Position numbers and translations under genes: made by a program. The notes beneath the pieces were generated by a model that had not been told where the DNA came from, did no database searches, and saw only the letters and a program-made list of their open reading frames with translations. A DNA stretch of 49,347 nt from Paulinella micropora (Eukaryota; Cercozoa; Imbricatea; Euglyphida): positions 1,069,776 through 1,119,122 of the forward strand of contig BJOX01000069.1 of assembly GCA_009731375.1 (NCBI GenBank), read 5' to 3'. Positions 12,301-21,036 of the stretch are shown here, one piece after another (within the stretch, counting starts at the first letter, position 1; every line of letters begins with the position of its first letter).

Positions 12301-15049
12301 TCTCAAAGTCTCCAAAATCAATCATCTTCTCCAGCTTAGCCCGAGTTGCACCCCAATCGGGTATGAACTGGCTGTAGTACTGTGCCATCGCAAGAAAAGA
12401 GTGTAACTCCGTGCGATTCTTTGGCAACTGTCTACTCATGATCTCCTCCCTCTTTTCGCGCGATATCGAGACCCTATTATGAGAAATCTCGTAACCCAAA
12501 TACGTCACACTTGTCCTGGCAAGCTGACATTTCTTTAGGTTGCATTTCAGGCCAAAAGCTCCGATGCGCCTGAAGACATCTGACAAGTGATCGATATGCT
12601 CTTCCATTGTGTTAGAGTATACGATGATGTCATCGATGTAACAAAATGCATATTCTCCCGCCTTCTGTCCTCTCCTTCTCATAAAACCATCCTCCGACTG
12701 GTCGTCATATTGACCGCTCAACATCTTCTGCATCGCCTTCTGAAAGAGCCCCGGGGCCTGTTTGAGTCCCATTGGAAGCACCTTCCACTGGTATATTTCC
12801 ATACCCACAACGAATGCAGTCAGCCATCTGGATTTCTCGTCCAGTGGTATCTGCCAGAAGCCGTTCTTAAGGTCAATGACCGAATAGAATTTAGCATTCC
12901 GCAGCACCCTTCTGCCTTCTTCTAAGGTCGGCAGAGGATTTCTCTCTTCCTCTAGCACCTTATTCACACGGGCATAATTGATCGTCAAGCGCCATTCTCC
13001 TCCTGGCTTAGGGACGATTTTCGGTTGAGAGACAATTGGAGATGTAGATCTCTCAATAAAGTCCTCATCGAGCAACTGTCTCACATTCTCCTCCGCTATT
13101 TTTGCCTCATGTATGCTCAAATTTGCCCTCCGTGGTGCCGGAGATGGCTCCGCACCCGGTATCTTGTAAATGACAGCAGTGAAGTCATCCGACTTTACAC
13201 CACCTGCCCGAGGAGGGTCGAAAATTTCTCTGTACGCCTCCATCTTAGCTTTGAGAAACGCCTTCTCTCTCTCCGAACCCACTCCTTCTTCTAAAATTTT
13301 CCGCGCCGCCGCTTGGAAATCTTCCTCCGACATCTTCTTATGCTCCTTGAGGGGCGCTAAGTCCTCCTCCAAACTCAAATCTTCCTCGGACAAATCGTCT
13401 AGTCCCGTTCTTTCATACGTGACTGTGTCCGGCTCATCATCATAACCCAGCCCGACAAGCATATCAATAAGGTTCGCGTATTGTATCGGAGCCTTACGGG
13501 TGTAGAAACCATCAAAGCATGTGAAAGCTTGAGGTATCAATTTCAACTTGTCCTGGGCTCTGAGCTTTTGCTTGTATGCACTGCTCTGCTCCCGAGACCC
13601 GAGTCGACAAGCCACCACTAACTGTTGCTTGCGAGAAGGAACAGGTATAGGATGATCAATAAGCCGGTCCCTTATCTCCTGTGCCCAGATCGCCTTCTCA
13701 TTGTATGGCAGAATGACAGTATACGGCTTGTTACTCTCAAATAGAGTCCGTAGACACTTTTTCACTTCAGTTAATGAGCGCGGCCAGGTAGGCACATCGC
13801 CCCAAAAGTTCGTGATAAAAGTTTTAATGTCATCCGCTGGAGTATCGGGGATACGCCCCTTCCTCCTTGGCACAAACGCCTCTCTCTTCTCATCTGACAC
13901 CTTCGCATGGTAACAGTAGCCATTAGTAATATGGACATCTGCCCCGCCACCTTCTGCGAATCTGGCCAACGACGGGCACTGTTTCGCAACACATATTATC
14001 TCCTCATTACGCGCTACGACTAAGTCATCAATAGACTTTCTGTCCCATGCGGGAATCGTAACCGTATACGCCTGCATCTCCGTCTCCCAATTGTCGGTCC
14101 AGGTCAGTTCCTCCGGCACTGTGACATAGGGGTGTACATAGGCTTCAGTTGCCTCATGTACGAAGGCCAACTTTTTCCTCTCCGTTGCTAGACTCAGCTC
14201 AAAAGCCTCGTATGAGTCAGTAGCAGTCATCGGATTAATATCCTCCTCCTCTCCATTCTTCACTCCATAAATCACCCGCCGTGCGGCGCAATCGATCACA
14301 GCCCCCATCGTAGCCAATTGGTCATACGACAGCAGGATTGAACCGTGGTAATCGGGGACAACATAGAGGTCCGCACGATATACTCGACCGGATTTCAATT
14401 TGAAAATTAATGTGACGATGCCCGTAATTTCCGTACGGCTGCCTACCCCTTTTAGGGTCCCCTTTGTTTTTCTAATGTTTTTGTCCACCCATGTCCGGTG
14501 ACTATTCAAAAACTTCTGGCCGACAATATTAATATTCGCCATCGTATCATTACCAACTTTTAATGTGGTTTGTAAAGTTTCACAAAAGAGGTCAGTGTAG
14601 CATAGCGCGTCTGGTCTATGTAAACTAGCCGCTAGCACATGAATTTTTCGTTCTAGGGTTTTGAGTCTAAGCTCAAGTTCCTTGTCCTCTTCTCGTTCTC
14701 CCCCCTTTTCCGCCAACTTAACTTCTTGAGTCTCCGGGGCTTCCGGTATCTCGAGTGTCTTTTGGACAGAGTCTGGTACACCGAGTGTACTCGTGTCTAT
14801 AGCAGAGACTATTGAGTCCTTTGGCGGGGGTACGGTCCGCTGCTTCTTCGTAGGAGAAGACCTAGCCTTTGGTTTCGGCTTCCTCTCCTCCATCGCCTTC
14901 TTCGCCTTCCTATTCGCATCATTTATCATATTAGCTCTCGAAGGATGAACTAGCAAGTGCTTACCTTGAGGCTTGTGAGGCTGTGTGCCTTCACCTTCAC
15001 GTCTGGGAGGAACGGAACCGTTCGTATCCTGTTCATCAACAGTAGGCAT
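9302..15049 (-). CDS. pol: Ty3-type Pol polyprotein (protease-like, RT, RNase H, integrase)
   Basis: 1915 codons, ending TAA at 9304-9302. In order: a charged N-terminal extension; a retropepsin-like region with NDTMANINIV where D-T-G-A would be expected; reverse transcriptase with VLPMGLKQAPGLFQ and the catalytic CYIDDIIVYS (about 12626-12650); RNase H with VDTDASKFAIGAVL and a later catalytic Asp in TDHHNLLWL; the HHCC integrase zinc module (H...H...CIPC); the DDE integrase core (LHIDHVG, CSDRGSDF, NGKIERVHR); and an SH3-like GDIVLLYHP...HWKGPYQI region. About 300 residues of acidic and basic C-terminal extension follow, with no chromodomain I can identify. The frame is the same as gag. 25 open codons separate the gag UGA from this first Met, so translation by readthrough is likely and the Met may not be the true start. 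Confidence 0.93.
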   Translation of the reverse strand: MPTVDEQDTNGSVPPRREGEGTQPHKPQGKHLLVHPSRANMINDANRKAKKAMEERKPKPKARSSPTKKQRTVPPPKDSIVSAIDTSTLGVPDSVQKTLEIPEAPETQEVKLAEKGGEREEDKELELRLKTLERKIHVLAASLHRPDALCYTDLFCETLQTTLKVGNDTMANINIVGQKFLNSHRTWVDKNIRKTKGTLKGVGSRTEITGIVTLIFKLKSGRVYRADLYVVPDYHGSILLSYDQLATMGAVIDCAARRVIYGVKNGEEEDINPMTATDSYEAFELSLATERKKLAFVHEATEAYVHPYVTVPEELTWTDNWETEMQAYTVTIPAWDRKSIDDLVVARNEEIICVAKQCPSLARFAEGGGADVHITNGYCYHAKVSDEKREAFVPRRKGRIPDTPADDIKTFITNFWGDVPTWPRSLTEVKKCLRTLFESNKPYTVILPYNEKAIWAQEIRDRLIDHPIPVPSRKQQLVVACRLGSREQSSAYKQKLRAQDKLKLIPQAFTCFDGFYTRKAPIQYANLIDMLVGLGYDDEPDTVTYERTGLDDLSEEDLSLEEDLAPLKEHKKMSEEDFQAAARKILEEGVGSEREKAFLKAKMEAYREIFDPPRAGGVKSDDFTAVIYKIPGAEPSPAPRRANLSIHEAKIAEENVRQLLDEDFIERSTSPIVSQPKIVPKPGGEWRLTINYARVNKVLEEERNPLPTLEEGRRVLRNAKFYSVIDLKNGFWQIPLDEKSRWLTAFVVGMEIYQWKVLPMGLKQAPGLFQKAMQKMLSGQYDDQSEDGFMRRRGQKAGEYAFCYIDDIIVYSNTMEEHIDHLSDVFRRIGAFGLKCNLKKCQLARTSVTYLGYEISHNRVSISREKREEIMSRQLPKNRTELHSFLAMAQYYSQFIPDWGATRAKLEKMIDFGDFEKWDEEALQAFNTLKDIIYKDPKDGGLVLMMPDFTKPFVVDTDASKFAIGAVLQQEDEEKKLRPIMFISRKLCAAERNYCTRQREALAVVWALKRLREYLWGGPLFTVRTDHHNLLWLMNHEQTGRLARWQAFLSCFNFTMVYLPGKRNVVADSLSRLEFQSEVSALVSSVEMMDLSTDKVYEVSHIEAMQMARGVRYDRTGLRYSPQGPEHGICCEAHVLEDAEWSYEAYENAKANIKEEEETTEVCTEPPQENRSELDEDPERVGVRLEDGTIHIASPTAWRQQQATDPEFKELITLYKNPNELKKTPQIKDQMKEMAWRDGLLWYKGQHGKFASQPDKWTLWVPEKLRRFIYVAAHNCPLLAHPGRQRTHWFIARRFWWKGMKEEIDREVDACIPCKTTKTPLKANFGLIGTFPLHAGMFEFLHIDHVGPFPESAEGYRYLLTAIDRATNYVWVVPVKDATGKTTAEALIDRIVSQIGVPRKICSDRGSDFNNEVIDRLSKYYGMKWQYVTAYNPRANGKIERVHRPLKASLKMYCMKKENQRAWVEAAPSFAFAMNCLPSSALGGARSSVSPYQLVYGREPNIPTSLLHPKDTWADEDELFGMRLRAKMEAEQIVAAHREAERRKTDAQGVRQAHLDQVRFQVGDIVLLYHPQVPKGVSSKLFTHWKGPYQIMEQMGPLNYKIRGRGKVQIVNVRRLIKYDPFLLEDESVEEALKRMKEDFQEVPPIQKEDTLEEENAYRAPVTEKEETEKESKEDSNRKSAAGTQSKAPIVRGGTKEKFTEAQRRRAQNDLIFDQPRKVARSTRATDVHGGGGEKDTNPNAGNVDIRHVRWKEGEAIAAIKWVRDAFYLLRPAESHVADDTLSDLYLMRAVAVPQTTRAARTSKRSLAAKTIQPVLHFWRSMDPVEDPKARQYLPVYKDAKNLETWDDTITLRDKDHTAWTIQSLPRGVLDIPFDLSLGAIPNKIWDILEESKFDLTFVGGPPPGKGVRARRRRQ

Positions 15050-15121
15050 AACTGTGACTGTCGGATTAAAAAGAACAGTTTTTATCTCCTTCTCTCTCTT
15101 CTTTTCCTCTCTCTTCTCCTC

Positions 15122-15127
15122 CCGTCA
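15122..15127 (-). promoter_or_regulatory. gag stop UGA followed by CGG: probable readthrough site
   Basis: On the minus strand the gag frame ends GAC-TGA-CGG and then stays open in the same frame through 25 codons into pol. UGA followed by CGG is one of the best-known leaky termination contexts in viral RNAs. Same-frame gag and pol separated by one leaky stop is the gammaretrovirus-like arrangement, not the frameshift common in Ty3 elements. Confidence 0.6.
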
Positions 15128-17638
15128 GTCTACGACGACAACACGCTCACCTGAGCCGGTGTCTTCGTCTTGACGTCCCCCCTCCGTAGCGGTATAAGCT
15201 TGCTGGGGGTAGTTGGAGCTGGAACTGGTGCTATAATTCCAGTATCCGTGTCCTCTGGGAGGGCGCGCTGGGGTCCGTCCTCCCCTTCCACGAAAGCCTC
15301 GTCCTCGTGGTGCCGCCCCTCTTGGTGTCCCTCGGGACCCTCGTGACGATCCTCTCGTCTCTCCTCCTCCTCTAGTCGGCGCCTTTGATCGGCCCGATGT
15401 CTCTCTCTTCTCCCTTCTCTTCATTCTGTCAAGGAAGTAAATGATGGCCTCCCGGAACTCCGCATCCGAGACCATATTCGCATTCCACCTCCCCTCCTCC
15501 AACTCCTTCTTGTACATGGCGTACATGGTCTTTTTCATGTCTTCGAGCTCTCTAAGGAAAAGATTTCGCTGCCTATCATCAAGAGAGTCGTGGCTGAAGA
15601 GGCAATTGCCTACTCCTTTCTGTGCCTCATGCTTGCACGCCATGTATGAAAAATAGCGGTAGCACGGCGTCGGCTCATCATCTCTCCCCCTCTTGAGACC
15701 TGCCGTTCGAGTTGCATGTGCTGCTTGAGCACCTCCAACCCCCTGTGTCGCGGCACTGGAGAATGACTCGGTGGCCGTGTCCAATTCGGAACACGCGTCG
15801 AGCACCTCCTTGAACAGGTCGCCCGGCGGAGTAGCCGCTACAGTCCTCTCGTATATATTCGTTTCTAAAAAATCCGCCGTCTTCACCGCCGTGAAGGTCG
15901 GACAGGACTGTATGATCCTTGCGAGCTTGCTCGGGTGTCGTGTACACAAAGCACTCAGGAAGTACAAAATGATAGACTTCCGGCTATAAAAGAGCCCGTA
16001 CTTGGCGCTGACCTCAGTGAGGATCGCTGCCAACCTCGTGCCAATGCCCAGCCCTTCGTTCACCTCTTGAAAAATCTCAAACCCAATCAAAGTACCAGTG
16101 CACAGGTGCTGATACCCATGAGTTTTAAAGTATTGCAAGAGGACGGCAACTGGCACCGTGCATTGCAGGTCTGAGGCTGCTCTCCTAGCCGCCACCTCTA
16201 CCGCTCTCATCGCCTTGTACTCCCCAACATCAAACCCTTGTGTGATGATTGATGGGTCCAACAAGGTGTACAACGCCTCATACTCCTGTGTTTCGTCCGT
16301 TGGATGCTGCTTCATACAAGCATCAATTCTTCTGAGCTTGTCTCGAAGGTTCGCATCCGTGTCCTTCTGACTCGCTGTCTCTGCATACAGCGTCAGAGCA
16401 GTGGCATCGGACTTTGTATATTTTTGGAAGGCCTGTATGATAGCCTGTCTGTCCTTTTTGTCATTACTGTTGAAAATAACAGTGGTAGGCGCTGAGCTAG
16501 TCGCAGGGGCCGAAGGGGCTGTGTGGGCTGACGGGGCGGAGCGGCCCGAGGGAGCCATATAAGATCCAGAGGAATATTTCGGTCCCTTTGTTCCCGCCGC
16601 CTTGGCTAATGCAATCTTTGCCTCCATCTCCTTCTTTTCTTTCTCAGCCGCTAGCTCTTTGATATACAGCTCTTGGGCATGATGAAAAAAAGACAGGATC
16701 TCAGCTGCCTTCCGAAGGAACAAGGCCTTCTCCGCCAACTCCTTCTCTCCCGCTTTATTGGTGGGGGGTGGTGCGGCCGTCCCCTCCAAGATCGTATGAT
16801 CCTTCGTGAAGACCCACCTCTTCCATGCGTCATCCTTCACCAAGGCCGCATGCAGCTTCTTCATCCTCGTCACCCCTCCAGCTTCGCCTTCTATTTCCCT
16901 CAGGGCCGGGTGAAGGTCCCTGCCAAACTGGGTGTGTTGGAGTTTACCCAGGTCCACTAACTTGGCCTCCATAAGTTTCAGAGACACATCCATGACATTG
17001 ATCTGTCCTTTTGGATTCCTGAACTTAAACTCCTTTTCCACTCTCTTTATTGAATCAATGTCCTGACCAGGATCGAGCAACCTAGCCAGTGCTCTTGTGT
17101 TCCATGGCAGCACAGTCTTTCCAGTCTGGTACTCAAAGAGTATAGCACACTCAAACACTGTCCATGAGAGGTCGAGTAGCTCCAGTAAAGACATATTGTC
17201 CCCAAATGAGACATGTTGCACCTGTAACTGTGCACCGTCGTCTCTGAGGAATTCTGCCAGAGGCAGAGCTTGCCTTGGGAGAGGGTAACAGATGTCCTCC
17301 TTCTTCAAGGGTTGTCCCCATCGCATTTCTTGGGGAATGTATAGCCATTTATAGGCCTCATCCTTCCCTTTCTTCTCCTCAAACTCCTTCTTACTTAGTT
17401 TGCCATATTCGGCCACAAACCTCGCTTCCTCTCCTCCCTTCTCCTCCTCCTCGACTTCCTCTGCTCCTCCTGTGTCAAAGGAAGGCGCAGTAAAAAATTG
17501 ATTCTCTGCTCCTCCTGTGTCAAAGGAAGGTGCCAGATCTCCTCCTTCTGCATGAGGGTCAACGAACTCCTCTTCGTTTCCTGGGGTTCGCTCACTCTCC
17601 CCCCCTCCTTCCTGCCAGTCTTCAGACCTAGTAGACAT
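15125..17638 (-). CDS. gag: Ty3-type Gag-like protein with CCCH zinc finger and RGG tail
   Basis: 837 codons from ATG 17638 to TGA 15127-15125. The N-terminus is acidic and holds two copies of an APSFDTGGAE phrase. The middle (residues about 100-600) is helical and contains low-complexity Ala/Ser/Pro stretches (SAPSAHTAPSAPATSSAP). Near residues 655-680 is C-x8-C-x10-C-x3-H, a CCCH zinc finger instead of the CCHC knuckle usual in Gag. The C-terminal 100 residues are Arg/Gly rich (RGG boxes), suited to RNA binding. It precedes pol in the same frame. Gag identity is inferred from position and nucleic-acid-binding features. No capsid motif was recognised by eye. Confidence 0.75.
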   Translation of the reverse strand: MSTRSEDWQEGGGESERTPGNEEEFVDPHAEGGDLAPSFDTGGAENQFFTAPSFDTGGAEEVEEEEKGGEEARFVAEYGKLSKKEFEEKKGKDEAYKWLYIPQEMRWGQPLKKEDICYPLPRQALPLAEFLRDDGAQLQVQHVSFGDNMSLLELLDLSWTVFECAILFEYQTGKTVLPWNTRALARLLDPGQDIDSIKRVEKEFKFRNPKGQINVMDVSLKLMEAKLVDLGKLQHTQFGRDLHPALREIEGEAGGVTRMKKLHAALVKDDAWKRWVFTKDHTILEGTAAPPPTNKAGEKELAEKALFLRKAAEILSFFHHAQELYIKELAAEKEKKEMEAKIALAKAAGTKGPKYSSGSYMAPSGRSAPSAHTAPSAPATSSAPTTVIFNSNDKKDRQAIIQAFQKYTKSDATALTLYAETASQKDTDANLRDKLRRIDACMKQHPTDETQEYEALYTLLDPSIITQGFDVGEYKAMRAVEVAARRAASDLQCTVPVAVLLQYFKTHGYQHLCTGTLIGFEIFQEVNEGLGIGTRLAAILTEVSAKYGLFYSRKSIILYFLSALCTRHPSKLARIIQSCPTFTAVKTADFLETNIYERTVAATPPGDLFKEVLDACSELDTATESFSSAATQGVGGAQAAHATRTAGLKRGRDDEPTPCYRYFSYMACKHEAQKGVGNCLFSHDSLDDRQRNLFLRELEDMKKTMYAMYKKELEEGRWNANMVSDAEFREAIIYFLDRMKRREKRETSGRSKAPTRGGGETRGSSRGSRGTPRGAAPRGRGFRGRGGRTPARPPRGHGYWNYSTSSSSNYPQQAYTATEGGRQDEDTGSGERVVVVD

Positions 17639-18386
17639 GGATGCTGAAGGAATACGGATGAGACAGAGTTGTTTCTACCCCGTAATTGCTCTGTTCGTCT
17701 ATGAGGAACGAATAGAGAGAAAAAACGAAAAGACAGTATAGAGAGAGAGCGTCTCACCTCTATGTCTTATGTGTTTTTTTTTTTTGATGTGTGAGAAAGA
17801 AGTAATCTGTACGACTTTCTCTGAAAATTTGATCTCCTTCTCCACTCCTCTTTTCTTTTTCTCTTTTTGTTGTTGTATCTGTTATGAGGTACGAGGACCT
17901 ATGTACAGATAATGTCAAAGAGGCTAGAGAAGCACTCCTTGAGAAGTCGACTTGTCGTCTGACACTTGTTCAGACCTATTGTCGAAAGACAGTCAGAGAT
18001 TTGCAAAAATACTCTGATGTGTGTGGTTTGAGAGGCAACAAAGTGCACAGACTTGAAAGGTAGAGTACTACGCTCGTGTCCTTCAAGTTTGTTTGTATCT
18101 GTGAGTGTTTGTTTGTACGTCTGTTGGCCTACTCTGCCTCTGTCTCAAGAGAGAACAAAAGAACAGCTACGAGGTCTGGTGTCTGGCCTCCTTGTGAGGA
18201 CACAGATACAGGCTGTGGAGAGGGTACTGAGACACCTACTCACAAACGCCTAGACGTCTAGTTTTGCAAAAAGAGCTGTGTGGGGATGTGGTGGAGTATT
18301 TGTTTCTTGGAACACCTACTCAGAAGAGATAGGTCTGTCCAATTTTTCTTTCTGCTGTTCCAAAAACAAGCCAGAAAAGAAATCAG
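17639..18386 (-). other. untranslated leader of the retrotransposon
   Basis: About 750 bp between the primer-binding site and gag ATG. No long frame is supported. Confidence 0.55.
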
Positions 18387-18405
18387 CCTTGTGCTGGTGA
18401 CTCCA
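18387..18405 (-). promoter_or_regulatory. primer-binding site of the retrotransposon
   Basis: Minus-strand sequence starting TGGAGTCACCAGCAC, one base inside the LTR edge at 18407. A TGG start pairs with the CCA end of a tRNA. Which tRNA was not determined. Confidence 0.6.
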
Positions 18406-18406
18406 A

Positions 18407-18621
18407 TGTTACAATCCCCGAAGATAGCTCAATAAAAAGTCGGTNNNNNNNNNNNNNNNNNNNNNNNNNNNNNNNNNNNNNNNNNNNNNNNNNNNNNNNN
18501 NNNNNNNNNNNNNNNNNNNNNNNNNNNNNNNNNNNNNNNNNNNNNNNNNNNNNNNNNNNNNNNNNNNNNNNNNNNNNNNNNNNNNNNNNNNNNNNNNNNN
18601 NNNNNNNNNNNNNNNNNNNNN
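18407..18621 (-). repeat. 5' LTR, mostly in an assembly gap
   Basis: 38 readable bases (18407-18444), 36+ of them identical to the LTR start at 8260, then Ns. Confidence 0.65.
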
Positions 18622-19306
<685 letters not shown>

Positions 19307-19429
19307 GTGTATCTCCTGCCAATTGCTGAGCCAAAAGGCCATGTGCATCCAGTCCTCCATTCCATAAGGAAAGTCTCCACACCAATCGGTGGAATAAAGG
19401 AAGTGACGGCATAGAACATTACTCTAGGA
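19307..19429 (+). repeat. dispersed repeat A, left half, interrupted by the virus
   Basis: Matches 2047-2165 and stops at ...ACTCTAGGA, where the viral TIR begins. The other half starts at 40703. Confidence 0.92.
19424..19429. other. left target-site duplication CTAGGA
   Basis: CTAGGA directly precedes the viral TIR and recurs at 40703-40708. The uninterrupted repeat has it once. Polintons and related integrase elements make 5-6 bp duplications. Confidence 0.92.
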
Positions 19430-19899
19430 AAAAAACGGGAAAGAAAAGGGGGAGTGATCCAAAGGCCCCCCCCCCCTTTTCGTTTTGAATTTTGCTATCG
19501 TTTGCCATTTTTGCCATATTCGTTCATATAAAAGAGATAACAGCATAAATCCTCATTTTTTACTCTGGTAGTATAGGGTGCCACTTCGGGACAAAAGTCA
19601 AGACACGCCCCCGCCACCAGAGACGCACACCAAAGCAAAAAGGAAATGAGCCCAACAACAAAAAACAAAAAGGTAATAGAATTCATCAGCAAATACTTCA
19701 ATGCGACAGATCGTTCGTTTTGTGCGACGAATCTTTTTGCTTTTTTTCTCTGTCGTTAGTTTCAGTTTTTTTGTCGCACTTCGGCTCAAAAATCAAGACA
19801 CACATTTTCTCCCTGTCAGGAGGGCAAATTTCTACAAATCAAACATTACCTTTTTCTTTTTGTGTCGTTTAGTTTCAATTATGTTTTCTGGTTGTATGT
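19430..19899 (+). repeat. left terminal inverted repeat
   Basis: 470 bp, matching the reverse complement of 40242-40702 almost base for base. Differences are a few substitutions and short indels, for example an extra segment near 19810. The end of the integrase gene lies inside it. Confidence 0.95.
19495..19701 (-). CDS. short hydrophobic ORF inside the left TIR
   Basis: 68 codons (MKYLLMNSITFLFFVVGLIS...), pointing outward to the element end. Residues 8-30 form a strongly hydrophobic, probable membrane segment, followed by several Cys. The same ORF, longer at the N-terminus and with Y to H near the end, lies in the right TIR at 40330-40638. The frame may be open only by chance, because the two TIRs are nearly identical. 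I do not recognise a family. Confidence 0.3.
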   Translation of the reverse strand: MKYLLMNSITFLFFVVGLISFLLWCASLVAGACLDFCPEVAPYTTRVKNEDLCCYLFYMNEYGKNGKR

Positions 19900-20767
19900 C
19901 TTCTTTTTTTAACTGTTGCTTTATTTTCTTTTCCTTCGTTAAATCTTGAAAAAGGTCGTGAATTTGGTTTTCATCATCAACTGGCTTTTCAAACTTAGTC
20001 TTTAATAACTCACGGGGGCTGACTAGTTCTTTATTAGATAGCACAATCTTAAATCCGTTTCTACCCAAAACCGTATATATCTGCTTTGACCAAGTTCGTC
20101 CGCCTTTTGAAAATAGATTTCGTTGAACTTCCCGTCTTACCTTATCGCCTGGTTCAAATTCGTTAATACTTTCATCTCTTTCAATTTTTTGTTTATTAGT
20201 AGCTTTTCCATTTAATACATCAATTGGTCTAGCTTTGATTGTTGGATGAAAACGATTATTGTAAGCTTTGACCATATCGTCAATGTATGAGACCCAGTCA
20301 AAGTTTCCATTTGTTTCAAATAGTATATCAAACCACCTTCTAATAGTTCTAATCACTCTATCAACTATTGCGAGTGCTTTGTGGTCTCCTACTTCAACTG
20401 TTCTGTGTTCAATGTTATGTTCATCAAAATATTTATAAACTGCTCCTTTGTATTCTCCTCCGCTGTCTGTTGTAATGATTTCTGGAATATGTGGAATAGA
20501 TTTTAAACTAGTATATACTTCATTCGCAGTTTTATTTTTTAGCGGTCTGACTTCTAAAAATCTACTATTAGTGTCAATCCAAACCAACATAAAGGCATAT
20601 TTTTTATTACCTGGTTTATCTTTTAACTTAGACATATCAGCCAAATCTACGAATACTTGTTTCAACGGTTTATCAGCCCATATTGTATTCCATTTCTTAC
20701 TTTGTTTTTTTTGGTAATGTAATTCTAATGCCTGTTGCTCTTTTAGTTCTTGTAAATGGTCGTCCAT
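19832..20767 (-). CDS. retroviral-type (rve) integrase
   Basis: 311 codons, ending TAG inside the left TIR. It would join the linear viral DNA to host DNA. Core residues: Asp41 (VFVDLADM), Asp101 (ITTDSGGEYKG) and Asp136 (HKALAIVDRVIRT), the last at the position where retroviral integrases have Glu. Spacing between the second and third acidic residue is 35. A C-terminal SH3/chromo-like part (SKGGRTWSKQIYTVL) is followed by a basic tail. No N-terminal zinc module is visible, so the protein may start upstream or belong to a short form. A TATATAA box lies about 45 bp upstream of ATG. It explains the 6-bp target duplication. The Asp in place of Glu could be normal for this family or a lesion. Confidence 0.9.
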   Translation of the reverse strand: MDDHLQELKEQQALELHYQKKQSKKWNTIWADKPLKQVFVDLADMSKLKDKPGNKKYAFMLVWIDTNSRFLEVRPLKNKTANEVYTSLKSIPHIPEIITTDSGGEYKGAVYKYFDEHNIEHRTVEVGDHKALAIVDRVIRTIRRWFDILFETNGNFDWVSYIDDMVKAYNNRFHPTIKARPIDVLNGKATNKQKIERDESINEFEPGDKVRREVQRNLFSKGGRTWSKQIYTVLGRNGFKIVLSNKELVSPRELLKTKFEKPVDDENQIHDLFQDLTKEKKIKQQLKKEDIQPENIIETKRHKKKKVMFDL

Positions 20768-20820
20768 CGCACGGTTCTAATACTTAATGTTGTATCCTTA
20801 TATATTGCTCTTTCTTTTTT

Positions 20821-20835
20821 TTCTAATAATTAGAA
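20821..20835 (-). terminator. perfect palindrome at gene end
   Basis: TTCTAATAATTAGAA is a perfect palindrome (7-bp arms) containing the TAG stop of the 21014-20823 gene. See the other gene-end hairpins at 26615, 27557, 32435 and 34697. Confidence 0.45.
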
Positions 20836-21014
20836 CAAAACTCATACATATAAAATCTGTCAAATGTATCATCAATGGCTGTAATCTGGCGGTTAGCTAA
20901 GCACAGTGTTAATCCACACACATAGCAACTAGTGAAGTCATACATACGATGATTATATAGGTAGTCCATAATGTGTAAGCGAACATCTAATGGTAAATTT
21001 TTTATCTTGTTCAT
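20823..21014 (-). CDS. small Cys-containing protein, unknown
   Basis: 63 codons (MNKIKNLPLDVRLHIMDYLY...). The LPLDVRLHIMDYL start resembles the first helix of F-box-like domains, but the protein is too short for more. A C-x-x-C-x4-C group follows. The promoter-like motif with AATATAG immediately before ATG (21015-21036) supports expression. It lies between integrase and the charged protein on the same strand. Function is unknown. F-box similarity is a guess from one helix. Confidence 0.5.
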   Translation of the reverse strand: MNKIKNLPLDVRLHIMDYLYNHRMYDFTSCYVCGLTLCLANRQITAIDDTFDRFYMYEFCSNY

Positions 21015-21036
21015 CTATATTAGAATTTAAGAAAAA
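21015..21036 (-). promoter_or_regulatory. viral promoter-like motif
   Basis: Minus-strand TTTTTCTTAAATTCTAATATAG ends directly at ATG: a T-run plus CT, a short spacer and AATATAG, the pattern found before seven plus-strand structural genes. Confidence 0.5.

Larger units (their letters stand above)
8260..18621 (-). mobile_element. Ty3/gypsy-type LTR retrotransposon inserted in a SINE
   Basis: A 36-bp identical block starting TGTTACAATCCCCGAAG occurs at 8260 and again at 18407 in direct orientation, immediately inside the two halves of an interrupted SINE. I read these as the starts of the two LTRs. The rest of the right LTR is in the gap 18445-18621. Just inside the right LTR is a minus-strand primer-binding site (TGG...). 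Between the LTRs lie gag (17638-15125) and pol (15049-9302), in the order protease, reverse transcriptase, RNase H, integrase that defines Ty3-type elements. Both long frames are intact, so insertion is probably recent. The right LTR end and target duplication cannot be read because of the gap. Confidence 0.85.

Noticed and set aside
12587-12925. Plus-strand frames opposite pol and gag (for example 12587-12925, 13170-13445, 16673-16960)
   Set aside because: Antisense shadows of a strongly supported minus-strand coding sequence.
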